The position numbers and the translations under genes were made by a program. From Mesotaenium endlicherianum (taxonomy: Eukaryota > Streptophyta > Zygnematophyceae > Zygnematales > Mesotaeniaceae), in contig WELA01006783.1 in the NCBI GenBank assembly GCA_009602735.1, positions 4,312 through 68,311 on the forward strand: DNA of 64,000 bases, read 5' to 3'. Under the pieces are notes generated by a model that saw only the letters and a list, made by a program, of their open reading frames with translations, was not told the origin of the DNA and did not search any database. Shown piece by piece: positions 21,780 through 33,513 of the stretch. Every line of letters begins with the position of its first letter. Within the stretch, counting starts at the first letter, position 1.

Positions 21780-22524
21780 TGTAATGAATCAGTATATTAG
21801 TAGATATAATATTCATTTAAATATAATAGTTAATTTAGTTCAGCCTGCTGAACTTTAGTTAGTAGTCAGTCTGCTGAACTTTAGTTAATAGTCAGTCTGC
21901 TGGACTTTACATAATTATCAGTTTAATGACTCGGCCAAAAGCAGCAGGCTGAATTCAACTTAAGTCAGCTTGCTGACACATTCTTTGACAGCCAGCTGAC
22001 TTTTGTGCTAGGTAGCAGCGAACTGCCTTGATATGCATCTAAGTACCACTTGCTAGATGAATGGCCAGATGACATCCCCATGATGGATGGCTATTCGGGA
22101 TGATGGGAGATGGCGGTGGATTTGGTTAACCGAGGTCCTACCAACGTGGTTAACTCCCGGGTAGGCGGTGCCATCGCACTGACCGTTGAACAGTAAACTC
22201 ATTCCATGTACATACGCTAGGCATTGCTCTCGAGTTCGGCATTCGGAAACGAGGCCAACTCTCTTGTACAGCTTACTGAGAGGGATCTGAATCCAAGGCG
22301 AGAAGCCATTGATACGCACTGTCTTCTAACCTTGCTTATGTATGAGTTTACTGATTTGCATTATTGATGCTAGTTTACTCGCATTTGACTTACGAGTATT
22401 ATTCCCTGCTAGTGTATTGTCCTTTGCCGTTTAACTAGTTAACGGAAACACCATAAAGATTACTTGCTGATATAAAGATCTTTATTAATTGTTAATCGCC
22501 TATTTGGTAAGACGATTCATTTCA
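21780..22524 (+). repeat. Solo LTR of family A
   Basis: 745 bp, TG...CA, flanked by the 5-bp duplication CCCCT (21775-21779 and 22525-22529). No internal region is present, so the element was lost by LTR-LTR recombination after insertion. It is the subtype with three 26-27-bp U3 repeat units, matching the 5' LTR of A2. Confidence 0.95.
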
Positions 22525-23004
22525 CCCCTCCTGCCTCTGCACGACGTCAATGCACCGACTGACGCGTTACGTGCGTGAGTGCATCCGCGCTTGATTGCAT
22601 CCATGCATGCGAGCGTGCATGCGGCGTGCGTGGTCAGTTGCAAGCAATGTTGCTTGTTCGTGACTGCTGTTGGTTCATGTGGCGCTCCTACGTCCCCCAC
22701 TTGGGGGGATGAGGACAGGCAGGATTGAGGCAATACACTTCCAAGGTGGGCTTTCTCGAGGAGTTGCGTCAGAGGTTTGGGATAACTTAGAAGGCTAGGG
22801 GGCGGGGAGGAGAAGGGGGAAGTTCAAGGTAGCGGGCGGGTGGGTTTTGACGTGAAGGGCCAGCTAGATAGCTGAAGTCGAGACGCAGGAAGGGCGAGCG
22901 AGTATTCATCCAAAAAGCCCATGCAGGTTGAAGGTGGGCGTGCGTGGAAGAGGGAGCCGCCGCCAGCTGGCAGCAGCCGAAGCTTGGTTTGCAAGTAGTG
23001 TTTC
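22525..23004. other. Low-copy DNA between elements
   Basis: 480 bp with a gcatgc/cgtgcg-rich stretch (22580-22635) and G-rich sequence; no gene seen. Confidence 0.5.
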
Positions 23005-23497
23005 TGTAGTACTTTATCTTTATGAGTACTTTATCTATTCAAGACAAGGATCTTTGAACACAAGTGGTAGCTTCTTGAAAGAGAGATGGCTTCTTGATAA
23101 TTAATAAATTTCTGGAATTTGACAAGTACGAGAGTGATTCTCCTATGTCTTTCTATGTTCTAGCTCTTGTTTATATACTTGCTATATAAGTAATTTCTAG
23201 GAAGGTGCATGTTGATGTGTTGGCACCCAACACATCCCAAAACTTGCCACCTCTTTCTAGAATAATGTACACGTGTTCTTATGACCTGAAAATAGCACAT
23301 TTGACTTTTGCCACATGGAATTCTTCTAGGTCCTTCCTCTAACTTTGAAAATTTGAAAATGCCTTAGAAGGTTCAAAGGACATGAACCAAGTCACTAGAG
23401 TATCTACTCACACTTGACTCCTCACAATACTACTTCAAATATATTCAAAAACAGTAAGATATATGCATACTAATATATTATAACTCAAATCACTACA
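23005..23497 (-). repeat. 3' LTR of B1
   Basis: Plus strand reads tgtagtactttatc...aaatcactaca. Shorter at its outer edge than the other B LTRs. Just inside lies the polypurine tract (minus strand gagggggtgatg). Confidence 0.92.
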
Positions 23498-24428
23498 TCA
23501 CCCCCTCGACAGAAAAAGCGACGTCTCGGCGCGTCAAGTCAGGTCTTACACATGTGGAGCAGACTAGTCAACAGCTTCAAGTCAGATGCCACACATGTGA
23601 AGAGGATCAGGCAAAGGCGTCAAGTCAGGTGCTACACGTGTAAGGTAGACTAGGCAAGGTTGTGGGTGGTGTGACCTTATTGGCTAGCCTACTCCTTGAT
23701 GATAGAGAAAATTGTACAAGTTCGCCCAGAATCTGCCACAAATTCGAAAACTCATAGCAGCCACAGAACTGCTCCAAATCTAAAAATTCTAGTGCCAAAT
23801 AAACCGTCTTGAAGAACTCTACCGGGTCACCAATTTGGAAAGCATTCTAATTCTTGAAGTGTTGTTGAGAGCTGAGAGAGTAGGCACTCCTCCAAATCTG
23901 TGCAGAAACTTCTGAAAATCATAAGTCCTTCTATGCTTCTCCAAATTCTGCAAAGTAAGTCTCAAAATGGGCGCTGTAAGATGTTCTACCAGAGTCTTAA
24001 GTTTCAGAGCATTCCAAGTTCAGGGGAGGGCACAATGTCAGAAGACATATTCTGCCCTAACAATGCCAGCAGCCTGACCCCCTTCTACTTAGAGCATCAT
24101 ATCTCTCTCACCAATGCTCCAAATTCAGCAAACTTGGACTCTAAATGACTGATTGCTCATGGAATACAGCCAAGTAAATTTTCAGAATTCATTATGCAGA
24201 GACCTATCACCACTAGCAGTTTTAGTTTTCTGTCTAGAAATTGCAAGAAGAGAAGAGTGTCTAATGTCAATTTTTCCTCTTTCTTGTTCTTGCGGGCTGC
24301 CTCCAAGGGGTCTTCTGCTGCTTCTTGATGGTGGCAGGCTGCCTCCCTGAAGCCTTTGGGCTTTTAGTGGAGAGACTTGGGGCTGGTCCAAGATGGGGGT
24401 TGGCGGCATGGAAGCGCTTCAACTTTCT
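23498..24428 (-). other. B1 3' untranslated region
   Basis: About 930 bp between the chromodomain end and the 3' LTR with no supported gene. The first ~330 bp are nearly identical to 63677-64000 in B2, so it is a constant part of the family. It includes a triplicated motif around caagtcaggtnntacacatgt (23535-23645). Confidence 0.7.
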
Positions 24429-27400
24429 CTAAACTTTGTCAAGGTAGTGCGCCGCCACCCAACTAGTCTCCGAATCTGGATATCCTTTCCACTTGATCAA
24501 GTATTGCTGCTGTCCCCTGAAATTTCTCATAGCCACTATGTCTTCCACTTTGTACTCCAAATGATCATCCACTATTGTTGGGGCTGGTGGGGTTGTCACA
24601 CGTCCTGGGAACTTGTTGTCGGGTTGCACATATGGCTTGAAGAGGGAAGCGTGGAATACGGGGCCGATGTGCATAGTCTGGGGAAGTTCTAGCTTGAAAG
24701 CAACGGGGTTGACTTGCTGGATAACCTTGAAGGGTCCCAAATACTTGGGAGAGAACTTGCTGCCGGCACGCCTGTTGTTCAGGAAATTATTCTTGGAAGA
24801 TAGTAACACGTTGTCACCCGCTCTGTACGTAGTTTCTCTTCTGGATCTGTTCGCCACTCTTGCTTGAGCATCTTGCGCGTGTTGTAGAGCTTTCTTCGCT
24901 GCTGTAAGGGCTGCTTCTAATGTCTCCATAAAATTTGTGGCTGCAGGTACTTCATCATGGCTAGCCGTGAAGCTCAGTGGCGTGGTTGGATGGAAGCCAT
25001 AGTTGAGGAAGAATGGGGACTCTTGGGTAAAGGCCTGCGTCGTCTTGTTGTAGGCAAACTCCAGGGGGGTCAAGTACATGTCCCAGTCTTGCTCCAGGGT
25101 AGACACGTAGGCCTTTAGAGAGGTCTTTAGGGTACGATTCATACGCTCGGTTTGCCCATCTGATTGTGGGTGGTAGGCGGTAGACATATCCAGCGATGTA
25201 CCCAAGTTCTTGAAGAGATTTTTCCAGAAATGGCTTGTGAATCTTGGATCTCTATCTGACACAATTCTTGATGGTAGTCCATGGAGTCGGAAGATGTTGT
25301 CAAAGATGAGTCTTGCAAGTTGTGGTGCTGTAGCCTTAGTCGTCGTGGGAATAAAATGAGCCATCTTAGTAAGTCTGTCCACCACCGTGAGTATTGCATT
25401 ATGGCCTCAAGGTGTCACGGGCAGGTCCACAATAAGGTCCATTGAGATGTTCGTCCATTGTCTTTCCGAGATTGGTAGTGGTTGGAGGAGTCCTCCCGCC
25501 TTTTGCGATGATGGCTTGATTCTTTGGCATGTGTTACAGCTCCTGCAATACTCCTTGACTTGCTTAGACAGGCCTGGCCAACAATAACTCCTGGCTAGAA
25601 CGCCAGTGGTCTTTACGATTCCAAAGTGTCCTCCAAGAGGGTTGTCGTGTGCTTCTCGTAGAAGCAAGAGCCGGAGGTCTAAGTCATTAGGAACACATCT
25701 CTGGCCCGTGTCTTGCCTCACCCAATAATTGCCATCTTGCTTCTTGTATGGGTCTAAGGTTTCTTCTCCGTTCTTGTAGTAAGGGTCTCTTTCATAGGCG
25801 GCTGAAAATCGAGCTCCCAAAACTGTCTTCAGCGATGTCATCACTGCGTTTGCTTGCAGTCTTGAGAGGGGGTCAGCCGGGTTTGTCTTGCCGGGCTGGT
25901 ACTGAATCGTGATGTTGTATTGTGCAAGTATCCGCTCCGTCTTGCTTGTCTCCTTGAGAGATACGGCTGCGTCTGGAGGTGCTTCAACGCTTTGTGGTCC
26001 GTAGTGACCAGCACCTTGCGTCCTTCAACGTAGCAACGCCAAACCTTCAAGGCATGTACAATCGCTAATGCCTCTCGCTCCGTGGTTGTATAATTTTGCT
26101 CGGCTAGATTTAGCTTCCTTGACTCGTAGGCAATGGGCTGCAGTCCCTTGCTTTGGTCTTGAAGCAGGATTGCTCCTATTGCATAGGAAGATGCATCGGT
26201 GATGACGTGGAAGGGCCAATCTAGGTTTGGACTTGGGAGTGTGAGCACCGAGGATGTCGTCAATCTTTGTTTCAGTTGTTGGAATGCTTCCTCCTCTTTC
26301 TCGGTCCAAACATATGGCTTGTCTTTCTTCAGTAGATCCGTGAGAGGGGCTGCTATGTGCGAGAAGCTCTGGATGAATCTCCTGTACCAATTGGCAAATC
26401 CCAAGAATGATTGGAGTTCTTTCTTGATCGTGAAGGTTGGCCACTCCTCCACCACCGTGGTCTTCTTGGGGTCCATCTTGATGCCATCAGCAGTCACGTG
26501 GAGACCTAGGAACTCCACTTCTTGTTTGGCAAACTCGCACTTTGACTCCTTTGCAAATAACTTGTTTTGCTTCAATACTTCGAGGACTTCTTTCAAGTGT
26601 GTCGCATGCTTTTCAAGGGCCTTGCTGTAGATAAGGATGTCATCGATGAATACCACCACAAATCTGTCCAACATGGGCTGAAATATGGTGTTCATCATAG
26701 TCATGAAAGTTGCTGGCGCGTTGGTGAGTCCAAATGGCAGGACCATGAACTCAAAATGTCCATATCTTGTCCTGAATGCCGTCTTCTCTATGTCCGGTTC
26801 TGCGATGCGAATCTGGTGGTAGCCGCTCCGTAAGTCAATCTTCGTGAAGTACTTGGCTCCAACCAGCCGGTCCATGAGCTCATCCATGCGCGGCAGCGGG
26901 TATCGATTCTTGATGGTGATCTTGTTGAGGGCGCGATAGTCCACACACATCCTCAAGGTACCATCTTTCTTCTTGACAAATAGCACCGGGGCTCCAAATG
27001 GCGACTTGCTAGGTCGAATGAAGCCATGCTCCAGTAGCTCCTTGATTTGCTTCTTGACTTCGTCTAGCTCCGTGTATGACATTTTGAACGTAGGCCGAGA
27101 GATGGGCTTGCTTCCGGGCTCCAACTCTATCTTGTGGTCCACGAACCTTTTGGGAGGTAGGCCCTTGGGCAATTCCGAAGAGGATACTTCTTCGTAGGCC
27201 TTCAAGACTTCTCGTATCTCCTTGGGAACGGGGCTGTCTTCTTGACTCTCGTTGTCTTTTTTGATGTCTTTTGGCGTGATCAAGGCCAAAAGAAGCTCGT
27301 GTCCCTTCCTCTTGAGTTGGAGGGCGGACAATAGTATCTCGTGTGCCGGCTTCTGGATGTCTTGGGTCTGGATATTCTGGATTGCGCGCAAAACACAGAT

Positions 27401-27911
27401 TCTTGAAGTGATGTCATTCTTGATCTTGATAGTACCGGTCCTCCAATCAACTTGGGGGTCGTGCTTGGTCAACCAAGGCGTCCCTAGGATGACGTTGTAC
27501 TTGCCCAACTGCATGGGGGAGAACACTACTCTATCCTTGAAGAACTTGATAGAGAGTGCCAAGGGGTACGTCTTCTTGGAAGAGGTAGTATAGGAGAATC
27601 CATCGGTCCTCGTCGTGGTCAAGAGTTCGCATAGTAATACCGTGCTTGGTGGCGAAATCTGCAGCAATGAAGTTGTCTTGAGCTCCGCTATCCACCAAGA
27701 TGTGGACCTTCTCTCCTCCAAGGTAACCTCTCAAACTCATTGGGGCTGGAACGTTGTATTCAACGGGGGTCTCCACCTCACTTGGCTTGTTGCCTTCTCG
27801 TGAAGTGGGTCTTGGGGTGGTAGGCTCTTGGCCTACCGCCGTCGTCCGTTTTTTGACAACTTTTTGGGGCATGAGAGTGCACGATGGCCCTTTTCCTTGC
27901 AATAAAAGCAT
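24429..27911 (-). pseudogene. pol: B1 pol region with chromodomain, broken
   Basis: Minus-strand span. Protease ([10 protein letters not shown]), reverse transcriptase ([22 protein letters not shown]), RNase H ([17 protein letters not shown]), integrase zinc finger (CNTCQRIK), DDE core ([28 protein letters not shown]) and a C-terminal chromodomain (LEYKVEDIVAMRNFRGQQQYLIKWKGYPD). Domain order is Ty3/gypsy and the family is close to C in pol. The region has several breaks and is a fossil. Confidence 0.9.
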
Positions 27912-29038
27912 AGTTCAGCCGTCATGAGAGCTTCTTTTTCAGCCGGGGAGAGTCTTGCTTTCACTCCTTGCTGGTTTCTTGCATCATAAGTAACATTGGA
28001 GGGTCTTCCACTCCTCCGGGCAGCCGCGGGGTCCCTTTTAATAACTTCAATTTCCATGGGTGTGGGTCCAGATTTGGATGAGGAAGGGGCTGCGTACACC
28101 CGCGTCGTCGGTACCCGTGAAGATGAAGTCACGGAATGCTTGAAATCCAAGGTATCCACCTTTTGGGCCACTTCAATGATCCTTGAGAAGTCCGTCAAGT
28201 CGCGTAATTCCACTTCCTTTGCCACCTTGGGCTTGAGGCCAAAGATGTAGCGGTCAATCTTTTCCTCGAGGGACATGTTGGGGATCTCAAGCGTGAGGGC
28301 GTGAAATATGGATGTGTACTCTTGAACGGAAATCGTTTGCTTGAGATGGTGGAGCTTTCCTCGGGCAATCGTCTTCGCATTGATGGGCATGAATTGCTTC
28401 TTGAGGGCCTCACGAAAATCTGCCCATCTTGCATATGATGGTGGGGGCTCTTGGCCCAGCATGGGGTGCGCCATAGCTTGATGTATAGCCGCTTGATAGT
28501 TACGCCACCATGATGATGCTGCTCCTCTAAGTAAGGTAACGGCAAAGGGAGCGTAGTCCTCCTCGGGTACTTCAAGGAACGCGAGGTACGTCTCCACTTG
28601 GTAGAGCCATAAATTCAGGTTGGCACCTTTCCCGGGGTTGAAAGTGTCGGGTTTGCCGGGCTTGATGAGTTTCCTTGCTCTCGTTGGCTCTTGTGGAGGC
28701 GCTTGAGCCGGGGCTGGATTTTGAGCATTGCTCGCAATAGGGGCAACCATGGCAGCCATAGCTTCTCTTGATGCTTGCACGGTTGCTTTATAGGTGGCCA
28801 AGCCCACTTGATTGTGGACGGTCATTAAAAAGGCTGCCCACTCATTTGCGGGAACTCCTTGTGGTGGGGTCAACTTTGCTATAGCGGCTGCCACGGGATT
28901 TGACGGTGCTCCTCCTTGTGGTGCTTCTTGTTGTTGCAGATTTTCTTGAGTGGGCTCTCCCATCGGCGCTGGAGGAGGATTTCTTGGAGAAGAAGGGCTT
29001 CCTTCGAAAGCTTGTTGTTGGTCTTGAGGATCGGCCAT
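27833..29038 (-). CDS. gag: B1 gag
   Basis: 401 codons beginning MADPQDQQQAFEGSPSSPRN. Pro/Gln/Ala-rich N-terminus, capsid region around residues 125-265 (NLWLYQVETYLAFLEVPEEDY, KKQFMPINAKTIARGKLHHL), and a CCHC zinc knuckle CFYCKEKGHRALSC near residue 380. It is the structural particle protein of the element. The ATG lies about 25 bp after the primer site, as in C1. Its 3' end overlaps the pol region. Confidence 0.9.
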   Translation of the reverse strand: MADPQDQQQAFEGSPSSPRNPPPAPMGEPTQENLQQQEAPQGGAPSNPVAAAIAKLTPPQGVPANEWAAFLMTVHNQVGLATYKATVQASREAMAAMVAPIASNAQNPAPAQAPPQEPTRARKLIKPGKPDTFNPGKGANLNLWLYQVETYLAFLEVPEEDYAPFAVTLLRGAASSWWRNYQAAIHQAMAHPMLGQEPPPSYARWADFREALKKQFMPINAKTIARGKLHHLKQTISVQEYTSIFHALTLEIPNMSLEEKIDRYIFGLKPKVAKEVELRDLTDFSRIIEVAQKVDTLDFKHSVTSSSRVPTTRVYAAPSSSKSGPTPMEIEVIKRDPAAARRSGRPSNVTYDARNQQGVKARLSPAEKEALMTAELCFYCKEKGHRALSCPKKLSKNGRRR

Positions 29039-29060
29039 CTTCTTGTGCTACCAAAGTGCC

Positions 29061-29074
29061 TAGCTCCGATACCA
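29061..29074 (-). other. Primer-binding site of B1
   Basis: Minus strand tggtatcggagcta, one base from the 5' LTR; initiator tRNA-Met type, the same as in A and C. Confidence 0.85.
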
Positions 29075-29075
29075 G

Positions 29076-29604
29076 TGTAGTGAAACACATAGATAAAGTA
29101 CTTAGTAAAATAGAATACTTTATCTATTCAAGATAAGGATCTTTGAACACAAGTGGTAGCTTCTTGAAAGAGAGATGGCTTCTTGATAGTTAATATATTT
29201 CTGGAATTTGGCAAGTACAAGAGTGATTCNGAATTTGGCAAGTACAAGAGTGATTCTCCAATGTCTTTCTATGTTTAGCTCTTGTTTATATACTTGCTAT
29301 ATAAGTAATTTCTAGGAAGGTGCATGTTGATATGTTGGCACCCAACACATCCCAAAACTTGCCACCTCTTTCTAGAATAATGTACACATGTCCTTTTGAC
29401 CTGAAAATGGCACATTTGACTTTTGCCACTTGGAATTCTTCTAGGTCCTTCCTCTAACTTCGAAAATGCCTTAGAAGGTTCAAAGGACATGAACCAAGTC
29501 ACTGGAGTATCTATTCACACTTGACTTCACTCAATACTACTTCAAATATATTCAAAAACATTAAAATATATGCATACTAATATGTTATAACTCAAATCAC
29601 TACA
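29076..29604 (-). repeat. 5' LTR of B1
   Basis: Plus strand tgtagtgaaacacatag...aaatcactaca. A minus-strand TATA-like tatataaac lies at 29284-29292. A single N at 29230 sits between two copies of the same 26-bp string, an assembly artefact. Confidence 0.93.
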
Positions 29605-30694
29605 GTTTCGCATAGTAGTGATTTACATGCATATACTAGACCTAGATTGTGGTGCATTATCTCACGATAAATAAAGTAAAGTCACAATTTTGTCGAAGTA
29701 CTTTGTATGCCATCTTGTAGGTCTCAGAAAGTTTTGACTTATTGCGAGCCTATGTGTACTAAAAGCTTTGACACATTTTATTTAAATGTGTGAATTATTT
29801 GCTAAGTGTTAGATCTAGTGTAGCAAGCCCAAGGGTGCAAGCATGCTAGTCATTGCACATGCAAAGGGCCAACGTATTGTTGCTGTTCCACAAAGCGCTC
29901 CCTCGATATGGTATGATCCTTGTCATTGATCCATGCATGTCTTCCATATGTCCCGCGACTCCTTTTGATTTAAATGGGCATGTGAAGCATCACACTACTT
30001 ATATGTAGCTATTTTGGCACGGCATGGTTACTTACAATCAAATTGGTTATTGCTCAGCAAGCAAGCACTTACATTGTTAATAAACTTGCATGAAAATTTT
30101 AAATTTTAAAGAAGGGGTATTGCTCAGCACGCAAGCACTTATGTTGGTAAGAAACTTGCATGATATCAAATGCAAGAGGCTGGAAAGATTTTGGAGCAAA
30201 TCAGCAGCATACATACAGTGTCTTTAATGAGTATATAAGCTACTGAGCTACATAGGAGTTGGCGTCAAAAGAAAAAGCGGGGGTAATGATTCTTCACATT
30301 GCCTCCAGGCCGTGTCACAGCAGGCCAACTCTGCATCGAAAGGGTCGCCACCCCGTGCCTGCTCTAGCTTTGCTCAAAAGCAACGCGCGCCAGACTGCTG
30401 TGCTGCGTTTGCGCATGGGTACCTGTTTGTGCGAGTGCGAGTGCATGTGCGTATGGACCTGTGAGTGTGTGTGTGTGTGTAAGAGGGAGAGAGCAGGAGA
30501 GGGAGGGAAGGAGAGGGAGAGAGACGCCAACGTTTAAGCACACATGCAGCCATATCCACAGACACGTGCACGCGCATGCACGTGCTCCGCTGCCGAGCCA
30601 CCCGCTCGCGCACAGCTCCTTGACCGCCCACCCCACAAATATAAACATAGTCCTGCAGCAGGTGCCCCGGGCAACCCCCCCCCCCCCCCCCCCC
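29605..30694. repeat. Low-copy DNA with a 70-bp direct repeat and a GT/GA microsatellite
   Basis: Mostly AT-rich. Two imperfect copies of a unit starting tattgctcagca (30048 and 30118) lie 70 bp apart. A (gt)n run followed by gagaggga units lies at about 30463-30525, and 20 C residues (30675-30694) run into the assembly gap. No gene is supported. Confidence 0.6.
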
Positions 30695-31511
30695 NNNNNN
30701 NNNNNNNNNNNNNNNNNNNNNNNNNNNNNNNNNNNNNNNNNNNNNNNNNNNNNNNNNNNNNNNNNNNNNNNNNNNNNNNNNNNNNNNNNNNNNNNNNNNN
30801 NNNNNNNNNNNNNNNNNNNNNNNNNNNNNNNNNNNNNNNNNNNNNNNNNNNNNNNNNNNNNNNNNNNNNNNNNNNNNNNNNNNNNNNNNNNNNNNNNNNN
30901 NNNNNNNNNNNNNNNNNNNNNNNNNNNNNNNNNNNNNNNNNNNNNNNNNNNNNNNNNNNNNNNNNNNNNNNNNNNNNNNNNNNNNNNNNNNNNNNNNNNN
31001 NNNNNNNNNNNNNNNNNNNNNNNNNNNNNNNNNNNNNNNNNNNNNNNNNNNNNNNNNNNNNNNNNNNNNNNNNNNNNNNNNNNNNNNNNNNNNNNNNNNN
31101 NNNNNNNNNNNNNNNNNNNNNNNNNNNNNNNNNNNNNNNNNNNNNNNNNNNNNNNNNNNNNNNNNNNNNNNNNNNNNNNNNNNNNNNNNNNNNNNNNNNN
31201 NNNNNNNNNNNNNNNNNNNNNNNNNNNNNNNNNNNNNNNNNNNNNNNNNNNNNNNNNNNNNNNNNNNNNNNNNNNNNNNNNNNNNNNNNNNNNNNNNNNN
31301 NNNNNNNNNNNNNNNNNNNNNNNNNNNNNNNNNNNNNNNNNNNNNNNNNNNNNNNNNNNNNNNNNNNNNNNNNNNNNNNNNNNNNNNNNNNNNNNNNNNN
31401 NNNNNNNNNNNNNNNNNNNNNNNNNNNNNNNNNNNNNNNNNNNNNNNNNNNNNNNNNNNNNNNNNNNNNNNNNNNNNNNNNNNNNNNNNNNNNNNNNNNN
31501 NNNNNNNNNNN
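30695..31511. other. Assembly gap (817 N)
   Basis: A run of N flanked by homopolymer C on both sides (20 on the left, 12 on the right). The gap probably reflects failure to sequence a C/G homopolymer or G-quadruplex region. Frames crossing it are meaningless. Confidence 0.99.
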
Positions 31512-32454
31512 CCCCCCCCCCCCACGCAAAGATCGGTCCTACACCCTCACACACGGACGCGCTCTCGTCAATCCATCTCGTCTCTCTTGCCCTTCCCCTT
31601 TTTGCGCTCTCCCCTGCTCCCCAACCCTGTCCTCCCCTCCCCTCCCTTCCCCACCTTCTCAATCATTCATCGCTCTTGCCAAATTACTGCAAAGAGTCCG
31701 CACTGAGGCCGAGCCCGGAGTTGAGGCGAGAGCCAGGGCCGAGGCCGGGGCCAGGGCTCGGCCTGACGATGAGGGCGCTGAGCGTCAATCGCGCCAAGTA
31801 GCACATTTGCCCTGCTGTCTGCCAGCCCCTCTACACCTGCCGTTGGCTGAGAGGCCCTCACCAAACATTGCCGGTCACTCACAGCTAGGCACAAGATGGG
31901 GCGATGGGTATTGGGGTTCTGCTAGAGTAAGAGCAAGGCCAGGGCATGGGCAAAACTCCGGGCGCTAGGGTTAGCGCCGAGCTGGCGTTGGGGCTAGCGC
32001 CGAGACAAGGCCGGGGACCACTAGGCAAGGTGAGTAGCAGAGGCTCAGGTTTCAAGTTTTAGGTTTAAGAGGGGGGGTGATATTCTCAGGGCCGAGAGGG
32101 GTTCAGAGCGGGCTTCTCTTGGAGACACGGCAGCAGGAAGGGGGGGTGCAGGGGGATCCTGGGATCAGGGTTTAGTGCTTATGATCTAGGGTTTCTTCAC
32201 GTGAGAGGGGTTGCCAACTCCAAGCCCCAAGCCCTATCTAATCCCAAAGCTTTCCTCCTTCCTCTTGCTCTCCTGCTCCCCTCTCTTTCCCTCCCTGTTC
32301 CCCCTCTTCCTCCCCCCTCCCCTTCTTCCCTTGCACTTCTTGCCCCTCTGTCCTCCCGCCGCCCTACCTCCTGCCCGCCTCTTCTTTCGGCCCCTCTACC
32401 TTCGGGCCCCTTCCCTCCTCTTGAAGACCCTCTAAGTTGGGCAGCTTCTTGGGC
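31512..32454. other. GC-rich, pyrimidine-rich low-copy DNA
   Basis: Contains tandem gccgaggccggggcc-like units (31705-31765), a repeated gctagggttagcgccgag / ggggctagcgccgag pair (31963-32002) and a CT-rich block (32240-32430). No gene is supported apart from the kinesin-like fragment next to it. Confidence 0.5.
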
Positions 32455-32489
32455 TTCCATTGTGAAAGTTTTGCCTGCCCCGATCTGGC
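32455..32489 (-). pseudogene. Kinesin motor P-loop fragment
   Basis: On the minus strand a short frame reads GQIGAGKTFTME, matching the kinesin motor nucleotide-binding P-loop (family pattern GQTGxGKT[FY]TM[EG]). It follows directly on an acceptor-like gtgtgtgcag (to 32490), as if it began an exon. Downstream the frame becomes low-complexity Gly/Arg/Glu with no kinesin similarity and no convincing donor, and no other motor exons were found nearby. I read it as a captured or decayed exon of a host microtubule-motor gene. Confidence 0.45.
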
Positions 32490-32514
32490 CTGCACACACG
32501 CAGCACGACACCAC

Positions 32515-33513
32515 AGTCCGCCAGATGTCAAGCAGGCATGCATCTGAATGTTTTTCTCACATGTGCTGGCCAAGACCACTATAATCCGGGCATCCACACA
32601 TTAAATAGCAAGAAGTATACGTGCCTATGAACACCCCTACTTGTATGCGGACATCGTGCTTGATTCCCTTTGCTTCAAAATAGGAGTTCAGCTTCTAGCT
32701 CCAAGACAAGAATGGCCCTCTCGCAACTACCCATCCCCTTCCGTCCTTTTCCACGCCTTTCTCAACAAAAAGCTACTCTAAATCCCTTGCTTGGCTCAAG
32801 TTTGTTTCACATAGTGGCACAATGTTGCAATAGTTCTATCACTACATGTATTCCTCTCTGCCATGGGAAGAAGAAATGCACAAAGGGAATCAATGACTTC
32901 AATTCAGTTACTTAAGATTTTACTATATTACGAAAAACTAAGGTTTAAAATTGCTAACGGGCGACGTGCTACTGAGAAGAGCGTTTTAGAGACGATTGAT
33001 TGAGTTGATTTTATAAATGTAATTACATACAAGTCGTAGAATTGTATACAACGACAAAAACTATTTATCTTAGAAGGAGGGACGGATGTGTCAGTCCTTA
33101 ACACTCGGAAAAACAAGTAACTGGTTGCACGAGCAAACTTGTAGCATTTTGCTGTGGATCGGCGAGGAGCGCCTCTGAATTTTTGCTTTCAATCGACAGC
33201 AAAATCCATTTGAGGCCTCAAATGGAATAAAATCCATTTGAAGAGGCCAATTCGGCTCGAATGAAAATCCATTTGGTAAAGTTGTCAAAATGGAAACGAT
33301 TTAGTCCATGTCCAATGTCAGGGTGGAGTCAAGGGTTATAGATGAGTAAACGGAATTCATTGTGAGGGTGAAGATCGCTCCCTGATTTCACACGCTTCCA
33401 CCTATCTCTGATCTTGTATATTTCAATGAAATACATTAATCTTGAATAAGCAAGATTCATTCCAACCCGCCTGATGGCGAAGATTCTATGCAACCTGGTA
33501 GTTTCTTCAATCT
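32515..33513. repeat. Low-copy DNA with a perfect 22-bp palindrome
   Basis: AT-rich with no supported gene. The palindrome at 33205-33226 has arms tccatttgagg, and the motif aaaatccatttg occurs three times between 33201 and 33271. Confidence 0.6.

Larger units (their letters stand above)
23005..29604 (-). mobile_element. Element B1, full-length Ty3/gypsy chromovirus, broken
   Basis: 6,600 bp on the minus strand with LTRs at both ends, the 5-bp duplication GTTTC at 23000-23004 and 29605-29609, primer site, gag, pol and polypurine tract. Gag looks open; pol has about three or four breaks. The LTRs (493 and 529 bp) differ partly because of an N-marked assembly repeat at 29230 and loss at the outer edge of the 3' LTR. 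Confidence 0.95.

Noticed and set aside
21780-22524. Degraded complete A element
   Set aside because: The matching CCCCT on both sides and total lack of internal sequence show a solo LTR.
22580-22635. gcatgc/cgtgcg repeats as a CRISPR-like or regulatory array
   Set aside because: Too short and irregular, no unit-spacer structure; simple purine-pyrimidine alternation.
30364-31968. Frames of 330-474 codons
   Set aside because: They exist only because they run through the N gap; flanks are low complexity.
32197-32442. Continuation of the kinesin-like minus-strand frame
   Set aside because: After GKTFTME it becomes Gly/Arg/Glu low-complexity sequence from a CT-rich block, with no motor-domain similarity.
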